Source: an uncultured Clostridia bacterium
GTDB taxonomy: Bacteria; Bacillota; Clostridia; Christensenellales; UBA1242
DNA: 14,111 nucleotides
Reading direction: 5' to 3'
Assembly (NCBI GenBank): GCA_944383945.1
Contig: CALWRL010000013.1
Coordinates: 1-14,111, forward strand
A program made the position numbers and the translations under genes. Below, in pieces: positions 6,941 through 13,851 of this stretch (position 1 is the stretch's first letter; every line of letters begins with the position of its first letter). Under the pieces are notes generated by a model. The model was not told the DNA's origin and ran no database searches. It saw only the letters and a program-made list of their open reading frames with translations.

Positions 6941-7495
6941 ATGTCTACTAAATGGATAAAAAAAATAGATGAAAAGAGATTAATAGATTGCGAGCTTTTT
7001 CCTAACAGTCTAATTTATAAAGCCAGAAAGAATGTAATTAATGGCAAAGTTTCGCTTGAAATTTTAACTTATGAAAAAATAAATGATGATTTAGTTGAAG
7101 ATTTTGATGTTAATCAATTAGTAAAAGAAAACAATTTAAAAATTGGTCATTATGAATTTTTTGATGATTTTGCAAATAAATTTAAGGTTTATAACAAGGG
7201 GACAGGTTGCAATAATTTATCTGGTGAATTTGTTAAATTGTTAACTAGTTTTTTCTATCAACCATATTATTGCGAATATCAAATTGTTAAAAATGAAAAA
7301 GAAAGAGACCGTTTGGCAGAACTTTACACTAATATGAGTATAGACGCAATTCTAAAAAAAAAAATTAAACAAAAAATTTCTAATTGTGAAAGAAACATAA
7401 ATAATTATTACAATGAATTAAATGAAATTAGAGCATTACAATCTAAAAGACAAGCTCAAAGAAAATCACAAAGTTTAAATGACTTTCAATTATAA
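6941..7495 (+). CDS. Unknown protein co-transcribed with lysS
   Basis: A 184-residue protein I do not recognise. It is soluble-looking, with no signal peptide or membrane segment. The first 120 residues are mixed alpha/beta, with a GTGCNNLSGEFVKLLTSF segment in the middle. The last 50 or so residues are strongly basic and probably form a coiled coil (DAILKKKIKQKI through YYNELNEIRALQSKRQAQRK). The start is clear: AAGGAG overlaps the lysS stop and the ATG follows 11 bases after it. A strong terminator follows directly, so lysS and this gene form a two-gene unit. A translation-linked role would be a guess from position only. Confidence 0.8.
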   Translation: MSTKWIKKIDEKRLIDCELFPNSLIYKARKNVINGKVSLEILTYEKINDDLVEDFDVNQLVKENNLKIGHYEFFDDFANKFKVYNKGTGCNNLSGEFVKLLTSFFYQPYYCEYQIVKNEKERDRLAELYTNMSIDAILKKKIKQKISNCERNINNYYNELNEIRALQSKRQAQRKSQSLNDFQL

Positions 7496-7522
7496 AAAGA
7501 ACAGGCAAAAGCCTGTTTTTTT
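7496..7522. terminator. Terminator after the lysS operon, partly shared with sigG
   Basis: The stem AACAGGC (7500-7506) / GCCTGTT (7511-7517) has an AAAA tetraloop and a T-run to 7522 on the plus strand. On the minus strand the U-tract is interrupted by a C, but the hairpin lies just past the sigG stop and probably ends that transcript as well. Confidence 0.88.
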
Positions 7523-7523
7523 A

Positions 7524-8297
7524 TCATGTTATTTTCTTTCTAATGTTTTCAAGTGCATTTTTCTCTAATCTGCTTACTTGCGCTTGCGACATTCCAATTT
7601 CTTTGCTAACTTCCATTTGAGTTTTTCCAATGTAATACCTAAGCATTATAATTTCTTTTTCTCTATCTGAAAGATTTTGAAGGGCATCTTTTAAAGCAAA
7701 TTTTTCTATTATAGATTCTACATCGTTTTTTGTGTCGGCAATTTGATCCATTATTCTTATATTTTCACCCTTTGAAGTGTAAACGGCGTCAGAAAGTGAA
7801 ACTGTGTCGGATATTGCATCAAGGGCGAAAGAAACATTTTTAACATCTTCATTCATGTCTTCTGCTATTTCGTTTAAGGTTGGATCGGTGTTATTTAAAA
7901 GTGTTAATTTTTCTCTTGATTGAAGCGCTTTATATGCAATATCTCTTAAACTTCTTGTTACACGAACGGGTGTGTTGTCCCTTAAAAAGCGTCTTATCTC
8001 TCCAATAATCATTGGAACTGCATATGTTGAAAACTTAACATTTAAGTCCATATTAAAGTTTTCCATTGCTTTAATTAAACCGACGCAACCAACTTGAAAC
8101 ATATCGTCTGCCTTGCCTTTGTTAGAACAAAACCTTTGAACAACGCTTAAAACAAGTCGTAAATTAGCAATTATAAATTCGTCCCTAGCAAATTCATCTC
8201 CTTGTTTAACCTTTTTTAATAACTCAATTAATTCAGTGTTTTTCAGTTTTGGAAGTTTAGATGTGTTAACTCCCGTTACTGCAACTATATTTGCCAT
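7524..8297 (-). CDS. sigG: RNA polymerase sporulation sigma factor SigG
   Basis: Sigma-70-family factor that directs late transcription in the forespore. The 257-residue length matches Bacillus SigG (about 260). Identity with SigG over SigF rests on the N-terminal GVNTSKLPKLKN motif and on region 2, which is almost unchanged from known SigG: NLRLVLSVVQRF, DDMFQVGCVGLIKA, then VKFSTYAVPMIIGEIRRFLRD (about 88-107). Region 3 is RSLRDIAYKAL. Region 4.2 (about 215-255) has the helix-turn-helix GKTQMEVSKEIGMSQAQVSRLEK. The ATG at 8297 has GAGGTGT at 8310-8304. It is monocistronic and does not adjoin the spoIIGA-sigE genes that precede it in Bacillus, at least within this window. Confidence 0.95.
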   Translation of the reverse strand: MANIVAVTGVNTSKLPKLKNTELIELLKKVKQGDEFARDEFIIANLRLVLSVVQRFCSNKGKADDMFQVGCVGLIKAMENFNMDLNVKFSTYAVPMIIGEIRRFLRDNTPVRVTRSLRDIAYKALQSREKLTLLNNTDPTLNEIAEDMNEDVKNVSFALDAISDTVSLSDAVYTSKGENIRIMDQIADTKNDVESIIEKFALKDALQNLSDREKEIIMLRYYIGKTQMEVSKEIGMSQAQVSRLEKNALENIRKKIT

Positions 8298-8327
8298 TTA
8301 TATACACCTCGAAATATTTCTTCAAGG

Positions 8328-8356
8328 TATTTTTTCCTATTAAAAATTTTTTATTC
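8328..8356 (-). promoter_or_regulatory. Sigma-F-like promoter of sigG
   Basis: On the minus strand GGAAAAAATA (8337-8328) fits the sigma-F -10 consensus GGnnAnAHTR at every position. GAATA (8356-8352) lies 14 bases upstream as a near match to the -35 GYATA, one base short of the usual spacing. The predicted transcript would start about 25 bases before the sigG ATG. Sigma-F is the known early activator of sigG in Bacillus, but chance AT-rich similarity is possible. Confidence 0.45.
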
Positions 8357-8383
8357 TATTTTGGCTAAATTATTTAATTGGGT

Positions 8384-8408
8384 AAAAAAAAGACAAATTA
8401 AATTTGCC
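8384..8408 (-). terminator. Terminator of the 8437-8994 gene
   Basis: On the minus strand GGCAAA (8408-8403) pairs with TTTGTC (8397-8392) over a 5-base loop (one G-U pair), followed by eight T residues (8391-8384). It separates this gene from the sigG promoter. Confidence 0.7.
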
Positions 8409-8436
8409 TTTTAAATTATTAAATGAGTAATTATTA

Positions 8437-8994
8437 TTAATAATCGCTTCTCAATTCTATTATAACAACATTATCGTTTTTAACTCCAACTTTATTTTTG
8501 AAAATTGCAAATTCAACAATAACTTCATATAAATTATATTTGTGAATGTAATCAATTAATTTTTCAAAGCCTGCAACATCCCAAAGTTTATCGTCAAAAA
8601 GTTCGCAATTTAGCATTATTTGATGAGAGTCGTAAATATTTCTGTGGTTTGCAGTTTCACTTGTGCTGGCGTTAAGAGTTACCATGTTGTCTTTAACGAA
8701 AATGTCGCCAAGCAAAATTCTATTTGGAATTGTTCTAAATGAAACGGAAATGCAAAATTTGTCTGCAGAAATTGTTGAAAGATAATTCATGCATTCATCA
8801 TAATCTTTAACAAATTTATATTTTCCCATTGGAGAAAATATATCTCTGATTATATATTCGCTAGAGGGATATTTTTTAAAAAATTTTTCAATGCTTTCAA
8901 CATCAGTTTTGTTTAAAACTGTTTGGGGCATTGAATTAAGTCCCATTTGTTTAATTAGATTTATGCTGTGTTCCTTATTTCTAACTTTTATCAT
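8437..8994 (-). CDS. Unknown 185-residue protein, apparently leaderless
   Basis: I do not recognise the family with confidence. The product is soluble, without signal peptide or membrane helix. It opens with a short helix-rich part (HSINLIKQMGLNSMPQTVL). Then follow EYIIRDIFSPMGKYKF, a central ILLGDIFVKDNMVTLNAS strand pair, and a C-terminal VIVEFAIFKNKVGVKN segment ending IIELRSDY. The alternation of a basic strand-loop and acidic strands faintly recalls part of an ATP-grasp fold, but no complete nucleotide site is visible. The ATG at 8994 has no Shine-Dalgarno sequence; a TGcTATACT extended -10 ends 8 bases upstream, so the mRNA probably begins at or next to the start codon. It is divergent from the metallophosphoesterase. 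Confidence 0.7.
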   Translation of the reverse strand: MIKVRNKEHSINLIKQMGLNSMPQTVLNKTDVESIEKFFKKYPSSEYIIRDIFSPMGKYKFVKDYDECMNYLSTISADKFCISVSFRTIPNRILLGDIFVKDNMVTLNASTSETANHRNIYDSHQIMLNCELFDDKLWDVAGFEKLIDYIHKYNLYEVIVEFAIFKNKVGVKNDNVVIIELRSDY

Positions 8995-9002
8995 TCTTTT
9001 TT

Positions 9003-9011
9003 AGTATAGCA
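9003..9011 (-). promoter_or_regulatory. Extended -10 promoter of the 8437-8994 gene
   Basis: TGcTATACT on the minus strand (9011-9003). No clear -35 is seen. Its closeness to the ATG at 8994 implies a leader of about 0-3 bases. Confidence 0.5.
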
Positions 9012-9043
9012 CAAAATACTAGATTTAAAAATTTTTTATAGAA

Positions 9044-9072
9044 TTTACACGCAAAAATTTATATGTTAATAT
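9044..9072 (+). promoter_or_regulatory. Metallophosphoesterase promoter
   Basis: TTTACA (9044-9049), a 17-base spacer and TAATAT (9067-9072) with TGt extension. The start is expected near 9079, just before the AAGGAG that serves the gene. Confidence 0.6.
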
Positions 9073-9090
9073 TACAAATAAGGAGATTTT

Positions 9091-9816
9091 ATGAGAAAAG
9101 TTTATTTAACAGGAGATATTCACGGAGATATTGGCGACCTTTTTGATAGAATTGAAGGCTACAATTTAAAAGAACAAGATATCTTGATTTTGCTTGGAGA
9201 TTCTGGCTTAGAGTTTCATTCATTCTACACTAAGCCTAAAATTTCTCCTTGGGATGATAAGGTTCAAAAGCGTTTGCGAGAAAAAATTCCGGCAACAATA
9301 ATTTGTGTTCAGGGGAACCACGATGTTCCTTTTAAAGAGATGCACGGAGAAAATTCAAAAATTTTTGGGGCAAATTCAAAGAAAAGCAATGGAATTTATT
9401 TTGTTCAAAATGGGGAAGTTTTAACAATTGATGAGAAAAAATTTCTTGTAATAGGAGGGGCTTTTTCAATTGACAAAGACTATCGCTTGAGAAAGGGTTA
9501 TCCTTATTGGGAAAACGAGGAATTAACAAAACAAGAAATGGAACAAATTTTTATAAATATAAAAGGCAAAAAATATAACTATGTTCTATCCCATACTTGC
9601 CCGCTTTCAGTTATGCCAGAAGAAGCACTTTTTGATCTTGATTTTGTTGCTGAAAACAGAACAGAAAAATTTTTAGAAATTGTTAAACAAAACATAGTTT
9701 TTGAAAAATGGTTTTGTGGACATTTTCATATTAATAAAACGCAAGGTCCGTTTAATTTTTTAAGCGATGCTGTTAATGTGCTTGAAATTGTCCAAAATAA
9801 AGAAAAGGCATTATAA
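9091..9816 (+). CDS. Calcineurin-like metallophosphoesterase
   Basis: Probable two-metal phosphoesterase acting in the cytoplasm; the substrate cannot be told from sequence. The 241-residue product holds the full motif set: GDIHGD (8-13, metal ligands Asp9 and His11), LLGDSG (Asp37), GNHD (75-78), SHTCP (His168) and GHFH (210-213). The arrangement is that of stand-alone phosphoesterases of the serine/threonine phosphatase-like superfamily, with no added domain and no signal peptide. The ATG at 9091 follows AAGGAG. The gene has its own promoter and is followed by a weak hairpin and then the opposite-facing tRNA operon, so it appears to stand alone. Confidence 0.88.
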   Translation: MRKVYLTGDIHGDIGDLFDRIEGYNLKEQDILILLGDSGLEFHSFYTKPKISPWDDKVQKRLREKIPATIICVQGNHDVPFKEMHGENSKIFGANSKKSNGIYFVQNGEVLTIDEKKFLVIGGAFSIDKDYRLRKGYPYWENEELTKQEMEQIFINIKGKKYNYVLSHTCPLSVMPEEALFDLDFVAENRTEKFLEIVKQNIVFEKWFCGHFHINKTQGPFNFLSDAVNVLEIVQNKEKAL

Positions 9817-9841
9817 AACAAAAAACGTTTTACAATTTTTT
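9814..9841 (+). terminator. Weak AT-rich hairpin after the metallophosphoesterase gene
   Basis: TAAAAC (9814-9819, including the stop codon) pairs with GTTTTA (9827-9832), then CAA and six T residues. The stem has only one G-C pair, so termination would be weak. Confidence 0.3.
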
Positions 9842-9849
9842 ATATCAAA

Positions 9850-9877
9850 AGAAAAAACTCAACACAAAGGTTGAGTT
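9850..9877 (-). terminator. Terminator of the tRNA operon
   Basis: On the minus strand AACTCAAC (9877-9870) pairs with GTTGAGTT (9863-9856) over a 6-base loop, followed by TTTTTT. It lies just beyond tRNA-Glu. Confidence 0.88.
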
Positions 9878-9881
9878 AGAG

Positions 9882-9956
9882 TGGTGATCCCGACGGGATT
9901 CGAACCCATGATACCGCCGTGAAAGGGCGGTGTCTTAACCACTTGACCACGGGACC
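9882..9956 (-). tRNA. tRNA-Glu (TTC anticodon)
   Basis: A 75-base tRNA including an encoded CCA. The acceptor stem GGTCCCG pairs with CGGGATC (one G-U), the anticodon loop reads CTTTCAC with anticodon TTC in a GC-rich stem (CCGCC/GGCGG), and the T-arm has GGTTCGAATCC. It is the last gene of the fMet-Met-Glu operon. Confidence 0.96.
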
Positions 9957-9961
9957 AACTT

Positions 9962-10038
9962 TGGTAGCGACGGAAAGATTCGAACCTTCGACCTTTCGGG
10001 TATGAACCGAACGCTCTAGCCAACTGAGCTACGTCGCC
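9962..10038 (-). tRNA. tRNA-Met, elongator (CAT anticodon)
   Basis: A 77-base tRNA with encoded CCA. It begins GGCGACGTAGCTCAG, has anticodon CAT and T-arm GGTTCGAATC. The paired first base of the acceptor stem and the D-arm match the elongator type of Firmicutes, not the initiator. It is separated from tRNA-Glu by only 5 bases. Confidence 0.95.
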
Positions 10039-10047
10039 AAATTTGTT

Positions 10048-10085
10048 AAACCTTCCGTACAAGGTTTTTTGCTTTTTTAAAAAGC
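10048..10085. other. Hairpins in the spacer between the two Met tRNAs
   Basis: AAACCTT (10048-10054) and AAGGTTT (10061-10067) form a 7-bp stem, followed on the plus strand by a T-run to 10070. Next to it is a near-palindrome GCTTTTTTAAAAAGC (10071-10085). On the plus strand the first hairpin looks like a terminator that would stop antisense read-through. On the minus, transcribed strand there is no U-tract, so it is more likely a processing spacer. Confidence 0.4.
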
Positions 10086-10088
10086 AAT

Positions 10089-10165
<77 letters not shown>

Positions 10166-10184
10166 ATGAAACACAAGGCTTGGG

Positions 10185-10216
10185 ATTATAATAATACATG
10201 ATTTAATATTTGTCAA
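10185..10216 (-). promoter_or_regulatory. tRNA operon promoter
   Basis: On the minus strand a perfect TTGACA (10216-10211) is followed after 17 bases by TATTAT (10193-10188), which overlaps a TATAAT (10190-10185) at 20-base spacing. Transcription is expected to begin about 15 bases before tRNA-fMet. Confidence 0.75.
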
Positions 10217-10255
10217 CTATTTTATTAAAATTTTTTTTACTTTTATAAAATATAG

Positions 10256-10282
10256 TTGAATTTTATAGTTTTTTGGTATAAA
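10256..10282 (+). promoter_or_regulatory. Promoter of the nrnA-truB-endonuclease operon
   Basis: TATAAA (10277-10282) with TGg before it (extended -10), and TTGAAT (10256-10261) upstream at a short 15-base spacing. Confidence 0.5.
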
Positions 10283-10305
10283 CTAGAAACAGAAAAGAGG
10301 AAAAC

Positions 10306-11334
10306 ATGGAAAAAATTTTTTATGAAATTAAAGATAAAATTAACAATGCAAATAGAATAGCATTATTTACACATGTAAGTTGCGACTGCGATGGAATAGG
10401 GTGCATGTTGGCATTGTATAACTTTTTAACTGAAAAGGGAAAAAATGTTGATCTTTTTTGTGATAGCGATGTACCTGAAAAATATGGTTTTTTGAAAGGA
10501 ATTGAAAATTTAAACAAACTTGAAAATTCAATAAATAATTCATCATTAAAAAAAGAATTGGAATTAGAAAATCATGTTGATTTTAGTAAATATGATTTAT
10601 TAATTTCTTTGGATACATCAACATTAGGGCGTCTTGGAAAATATGAAACAGATTTTAAAAACTTTGAAGAAACAATTAATATAGACCATCATATCAGCAA
10701 CACTAATTATGCAAAGATAAATTATGTAAAACCCTATTCTTCTTGTGGGGAGGCTCTTTTTGAATTGTTCATTGAATTGGGTTTGGAAATTTCACAAGAT
10801 GTTGCAACTTGTCTTTTTGCAGCAATAAGTTCTGACACAAACCGTTTTTCTAACTCCAACATATCAGCAAAAACGCATATATTCGCTGGCAAATTAATAG
10901 AATTGGGGGCAGACCATAATTTGGTTAATCTTTGGCTACATAAAAATAAAACAAAAAATCAACTAAAATTAATTTCATATATGGCTAAAAATTTAAAATA
11001 TTATAAAGGCATTTCTTATTTTTACATGAGTTTAAATTTACTTAAAAAATTAAATGTTAAATCAAGCGATGTTTCAAGTTTTATGCATATAATATGCAAT
11101 TCTGGAGATTCAAAAATCAACATAGTTATTAAGGAAAGAAAAAAAGGTGAATATCGTTTAAGTTTAAGGTCTGTTAGTGAGTATGACGTTAATAAAGTAT
11201 GTTCTGTTTTTGGCGGCGGCGGTCATAAAAACGCTGGGGGATGCAGTTTATATGGAAACTTTAAAAAAGAGTTTAAAAAACTAATAAAAGAATGTTTAAA
11301 AGAAATTGAAGCTGTAGATTTAAAATTAAAATAA
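10306..11334 (+). CDS. nrnA: DHH-family phosphoesterase, NrnA-type nanoRNase/pAp phosphatase
   Basis: Probably degrades short RNA oligonucleotides and/or 3'-phosphoadenosine 5'-phosphate, as NrnA proteins do, with Mn2+ in a DHH-DHHA1 fold. In the 342-residue product the metal ligands are in place: THVSCDCDGIGC (His23, Asp27, Asp29), SLDTS (Asp103), IDHH (127-129) and SSDT (Asp177), and the DHHA1 substrate loop GGGGHKNAGG lies at 303-312. The first motif reads CDCDG where most relatives have NPDGD, but both aspartates remain. The length is slightly above the usual 310-330 because of a Lys/Asn/Glu-rich insert around 68-92. The ATG at 10306 has GAGG 5 bases upstream. The nrnA-truB order is common in Firmicutes, often with rbfA upstream, which is absent here. 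Confidence 0.88.
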   Translation: MEKIFYEIKDKINNANRIALFTHVSCDCDGIGCMLALYNFLTEKGKNVDLFCDSDVPEKYGFLKGIENLNKLENSINNSSLKKELELENHVDFSKYDLLISLDTSTLGRLGKYETDFKNFEETINIDHHISNTNYAKINYVKPYSSCGEALFELFIELGLEISQDVATCLFAAISSDTNRFSNSNISAKTHIFAGKLIELGADHNLVNLWLHKNKTKNQLKLISYMAKNLKYYKGISYFYMSLNLLKKLNVKSSDVSSFMHIICNSGDSKINIVIKERKKGEYRLSLRSVSEYDVNKVCSVFGGGGHKNAGGCSLYGNFKKEFKKLIKECLKEIEAVDLKLK

Positions 11335-11347
11335 TTTGGAGGAGATT

Positions 11348-12292
11348 TTGAACGGGGTAATCGTTGTTAACAAACCGGTTGGCATAAGTTGCAATTCTGT
11401 TGTTAACATAGTAAAAAAAATAACCAATTCTAAAAAAGCTGGGCATTTGGGAACTCTTGATGTTTTAGGAGAAGGAGTTCTACCTGTTACTCTTGGCAAA
11501 TCTACAAAACTTTTTGATATTTTTTTATCTAAAACAAAAACTTATCGTGCAGTTTTTTGTTTCGGTTTTGAAACCGATACATTAGATTGTGAAGGTAAAG
11601 TAATAAATCTTAAAAATTACTTTCCAACAAAATTAGAAATAGAAAACGCTTTAAAATTTTTTATTGGAAAATATAATCAATTGCCACCAGCATATTCATC
11701 GAAAAAAGTTAATGGTAAAAATGCCTATGAGTTTGCAAGGAAGGGCGAAAATGTTGTGTTAAAAGAAAAGGAAGTTGAAATTATTTCTTTTAAAATTTCA
11801 AAAGAAATTTTAGACTGTGAAAAAGAGATATTGCTAAATAGATTTTTAAAATTTCATGATTTAGAAAATGATGAGAACAGACAAGCTGTAGAATGTTTTA
11901 AAAACACATTATATGAGTTTGAAATAACATGCGGAGCAGGAACTTATATAAGAAGTTTATGCAGAGATGTTGCAAACAAATTATCAACATGTGGTACTAT
12001 GCTTAGTATAACACGCACGAAATGTGGAAATTTTGATTATTCTGAATCATATACGCTAGAAGATATAAAAAATGGAAATTATAAAGTTATTCCACCTTAT
12101 GATGTTGTTGATTTAGAAAAAATAAGCATAGAGAAAGAACAATTAAAAGATTTGTTAAATGGAAAAAATGTTTTTTTAACTAAATTTGATGTTGGAGAAT
12201 TTAATTTGTTTTGCAATGATGTTTACATTGGAATTTGTAAAATTAATTCTGATGGTTGTTTGAAAATTAAAACTTTTTTAATGGAGGAATAA
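11348..12292 (+). CDS. truB: tRNA pseudouridine(55) synthase TruB
   Basis: Converts U55 in the T-loop of tRNAs to pseudouridine. The TTG at 11348 is chosen because the family begins MNGxIxVxKPxG (here MNGVIVVNKPVG) and GGAGGAG (11338-11344) precedes it; the TTG at 11336 only overlaps that ribosome binding site. The 314-residue product has the catalytic motif GHLGTLDVLGEGVLPV with Asp38, the QLPPAYSSKKVNGKNAYEFAR segment (111-131) and GTYIRSLCRDV (198-208). The motif is usually GTLDPxAxGxLP, so this copy is slightly unusual around Asp38. An insert of roughly 35 residues (about 152-187, Glu/Lys/Asn-rich) separates the middle of the domain from GTYIRSL. The C-terminal 50 residues resemble a short PUA-like extension. 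Its stop overlaps the next ATG by one base. Confidence 0.92.
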   Translation: MNGVIVVNKPVGISCNSVVNIVKKITNSKKAGHLGTLDVLGEGVLPVTLGKSTKLFDIFLSKTKTYRAVFCFGFETDTLDCEGKVINLKNYFPTKLEIENALKFFIGKYNQLPPAYSSKKVNGKNAYEFARKGENVVLKEKEVEIISFKISKEILDCEKEILLNRFLKFHDLENDENRQAVECFKNTLYEFEITCGAGTYIRSLCRDVANKLSTCGTMLSITRTKCGNFDYSESYTLEDIKNGNYKVIPPYDVVDLEKISIEKEQLKDLLNGKNVFLTKFDVGEFNLFCNDVYIGICKINSDGCLKIKTFLMEE

Positions 12293-13140
12293 TGGAGGAA
12301 ATAAAGTTTGGCCCATCTGGCAACAGTAAGTGGTTTTATGATTTGGGATATAAAACAAGTTTGCAAGCGCCTAAGTGGCTTTCTAGTTTAGGTCTTAACG
12401 CTTATGAATATTCTTTTGGCCGTGGCTACACAATGGGGGAAGAAAAAGCTAAACAGTTAGGTGAGCAAGCAACAGAAAACAATGTTACAATCAGCGTTCA
12501 TGCGCCATATTTTATTAATTTTGCAAACGAAAGTGATGAGATGGTTGAAAAGTCCTATAACTATGTTCTAACAGGATTAAAAATGTTAAAACTTATGAAT
12601 GGGAAACATTTGGTTTTTCATCCAGCATCGCAAGGCAAGTTAACAAGGGAAAGAGCGCTTGAATTAACAAGGCAAAGACTTAAAATTTTGGCAAAAAAAG
12701 TTTATGAAAACGGATTTGAGGATATGTTTCTTTGTCCAGAAACAATGGGCAAAACCCTTCAAATTGGAACATATAAAGAAATTGTTGACTTATGCACAAT
12801 TGATAAAATTTTCGTTCCAACTTTTGATTTTGGACATATTTATTCTTTAAATTTAGGAAACTTCGGAAGTTATGAAGATTACAAGGAAGTTTTTACCTAT
12901 GCATTAGAAAAACTTGGAGAAAGAGCGAAAAGTTGCCATATTCATTTTTCGCAAATTCAATTTGGTGCAAAGGGCGAAATTAAACATTTAGATTTTGGAA
13001 ATGGTGAATATGGCCCATATTTCGAGCCGTTAGCAAGAGTTATTAAAGAACTTGATTTAACGCCAACAATCATTTGCGAATCTCATTCAAACATGACAAA
13101 AGATGCATTATACATGAAAGAAATATATGAAAAAATTTAA
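12292..13140 (+). CDS. Endonuclease IV-like TIM-barrel protein, archaeal-type subfamily
   Basis: Probable AP endonuclease of the Nfo superfamily, acting at abasic sites in DNA, though activity in this subfamily is inferred. The 282-residue TIM barrel has candidate metal ligands matching E. coli Nfo: His70 (SVHAPYF), His110 (VFHPAS), Glu150 (CPETMG), Asp179 and His182 (FDFGHI), His216 or His218 (CHIHFS), His232 (KHLDFGNG) and Glu263 (CESHS). The Asp of the DRH motif is Ile here (IKH), leaving the third metal site uncertain. The opening FGPSGNSKWF and the SVHAPYFINFAN and CHIHFSQIQFG wording resemble the endonuclease IV relatives common in archaea more than classic bacterial Nfo. GGAGGA lies inside the truB end, and the TAATG overlap indicates translational coupling. 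Confidence 0.82.
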   Translation: MEEIKFGPSGNSKWFYDLGYKTSLQAPKWLSSLGLNAYEYSFGRGYTMGEEKAKQLGEQATENNVTISVHAPYFINFANESDEMVEKSYNYVLTGLKMLKLMNGKHLVFHPASQGKLTRERALELTRQRLKILAKKVYENGFEDMFLCPETMGKTLQIGTYKEIVDLCTIDKIFVPTFDFGHIYSLNLGNFGSYEDYKEVFTYALEKLGERAKSCHIHFSQIQFGAKGEIKHLDFGNGEYGPYFEPLARVIKELDLTPTIICESHSNMTKDALYMKEIYEKI

Positions 13141-13148
13141 ATTTTTAC

Positions 13149-13177
13149 TTTACAACGCAATTAGTTTATGATAATAT
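13149..13177 (+). promoter_or_regulatory. efp promoter
   Basis: TTTACA (13149-13154), a 17-base spacer and TAATAT (13172-13177) preceded by TGa (extended -10). It lies in the 66-base gap after the endonuclease gene, so efp has a transcript of its own. Confidence 0.65.
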
Positions 13178-13206
13178 TTTATAGATATTTATTTTAAGGA
13201 GAAAAT

Positions 13207-13767
13207 ATGATTACAGCAGGAGATTTTAGGAAAGGTGTTACTTTTGAAATGGAAGGAAACATATATTTAGTTGTTGATTTCCTTCATGTTAAACCAGGAA
13301 AAGGTTCGCCATTTGTTAGGGCGAAAATTAAAAATATTATAACAGGGCAAGTTCAAGAAAGAACTTTTAACCCATTGGATAAATTTCAAGTTGCAGTTAT
13401 TGAAAGAAAAGAAATGCAATATCTTTACAATGAAGGCGAAATTTATTACTTTATGGACATGGAAACATACGACCAAATTCCTCTTAACAAAAGCCAAGTT
13501 GAAGATGCTCTTAATTTCATAACAGAAAACATGATGGCAACAATTCAATTTTACAAAGGTTCCGCATTTTCTGTTGAGCCACCATTGTTTGTTGAATTAA
13601 CAATTACAGATTGTGAACCGGGAATTCAAGGCGACACATCAAAAGCAGGTTACAAACCAGCAAAACTTGAAACAGGTTACACTCTTACTGTTCCACTTTT
13701 TGTTAACCAAGGTGATAGAATTAGGGTTGACACAAGAACAGGAACTTACATGGAAAGAATTAAATAA
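13207..13767 (+). CDS. efp: Elongation factor P
   Basis: Relieves ribosome stalling at polyproline stretches by binding between the P and E sites. The 186-residue product has the three expected beta-barrel domains. The tip of domain I reads HVKPGKGSPF, where Lys32 is the residue modified in many bacteria (by 5-aminopentanol in Bacillus; the modification here is unknown). Domain II carries TFNPLDKFQVAVIERKEMQYLY, and domain III ends with GYTLTVPLFVNQGDRIRVDTRTGTYMERIK. The ATG at 13207 has AAGGAG at 13196-13201. Efp immediately upstream of the spoIIIA operon is a conserved arrangement in spore formers and supports the call for the next gene. Confidence 0.98.
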   Translation: MITAGDFRKGVTFEMEGNIYLVVDFLHVKPGKGSPFVRAKIKNIITGQVQERTFNPLDKFQVAVIERKEMQYLYNEGEIYYFMDMETYDQIPLNKSQVEDALNFITENMMATIQFYKGSAFSVEPPLFVELTITDCEPGIQGDTSKAGYKPAKLETGYTLTVPLFVNQGDRIRVDTRTGTYMERIK

Positions 13768-13790
13768 ATAAAAATTGTTTTTAAAACAAA

Positions 13791-13829
13791 AATCTGCGAA
13801 ATTTGCTAAAGTTCGCAGGTTTTTTTTTA
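13791..13829 (+). terminator. efp terminator
   Basis: A 10-bp stem AATCTGCGAA (13791-13800) / TTCGCAGGTT (13812-13821, one T-G pair) with an 11-base loop, followed by a long T-run to about 13828. Confidence 0.9.
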
Positions 13830-13851
13830 AACATAAAAAATATTTTACAGT

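Noticed and set aside
9859..10062. Minus-strand open frame over the tRNA cluster
   Set aside because: It is a translation of tRNA-Glu and tRNA-Met and of the spacer; typical false frame over tRNAs.
10048..10070. Internal terminator within the tRNA operon
   Set aside because: The T-run follows the hairpin only on the plus strand; the transcribed minus strand has no U-tract after it.
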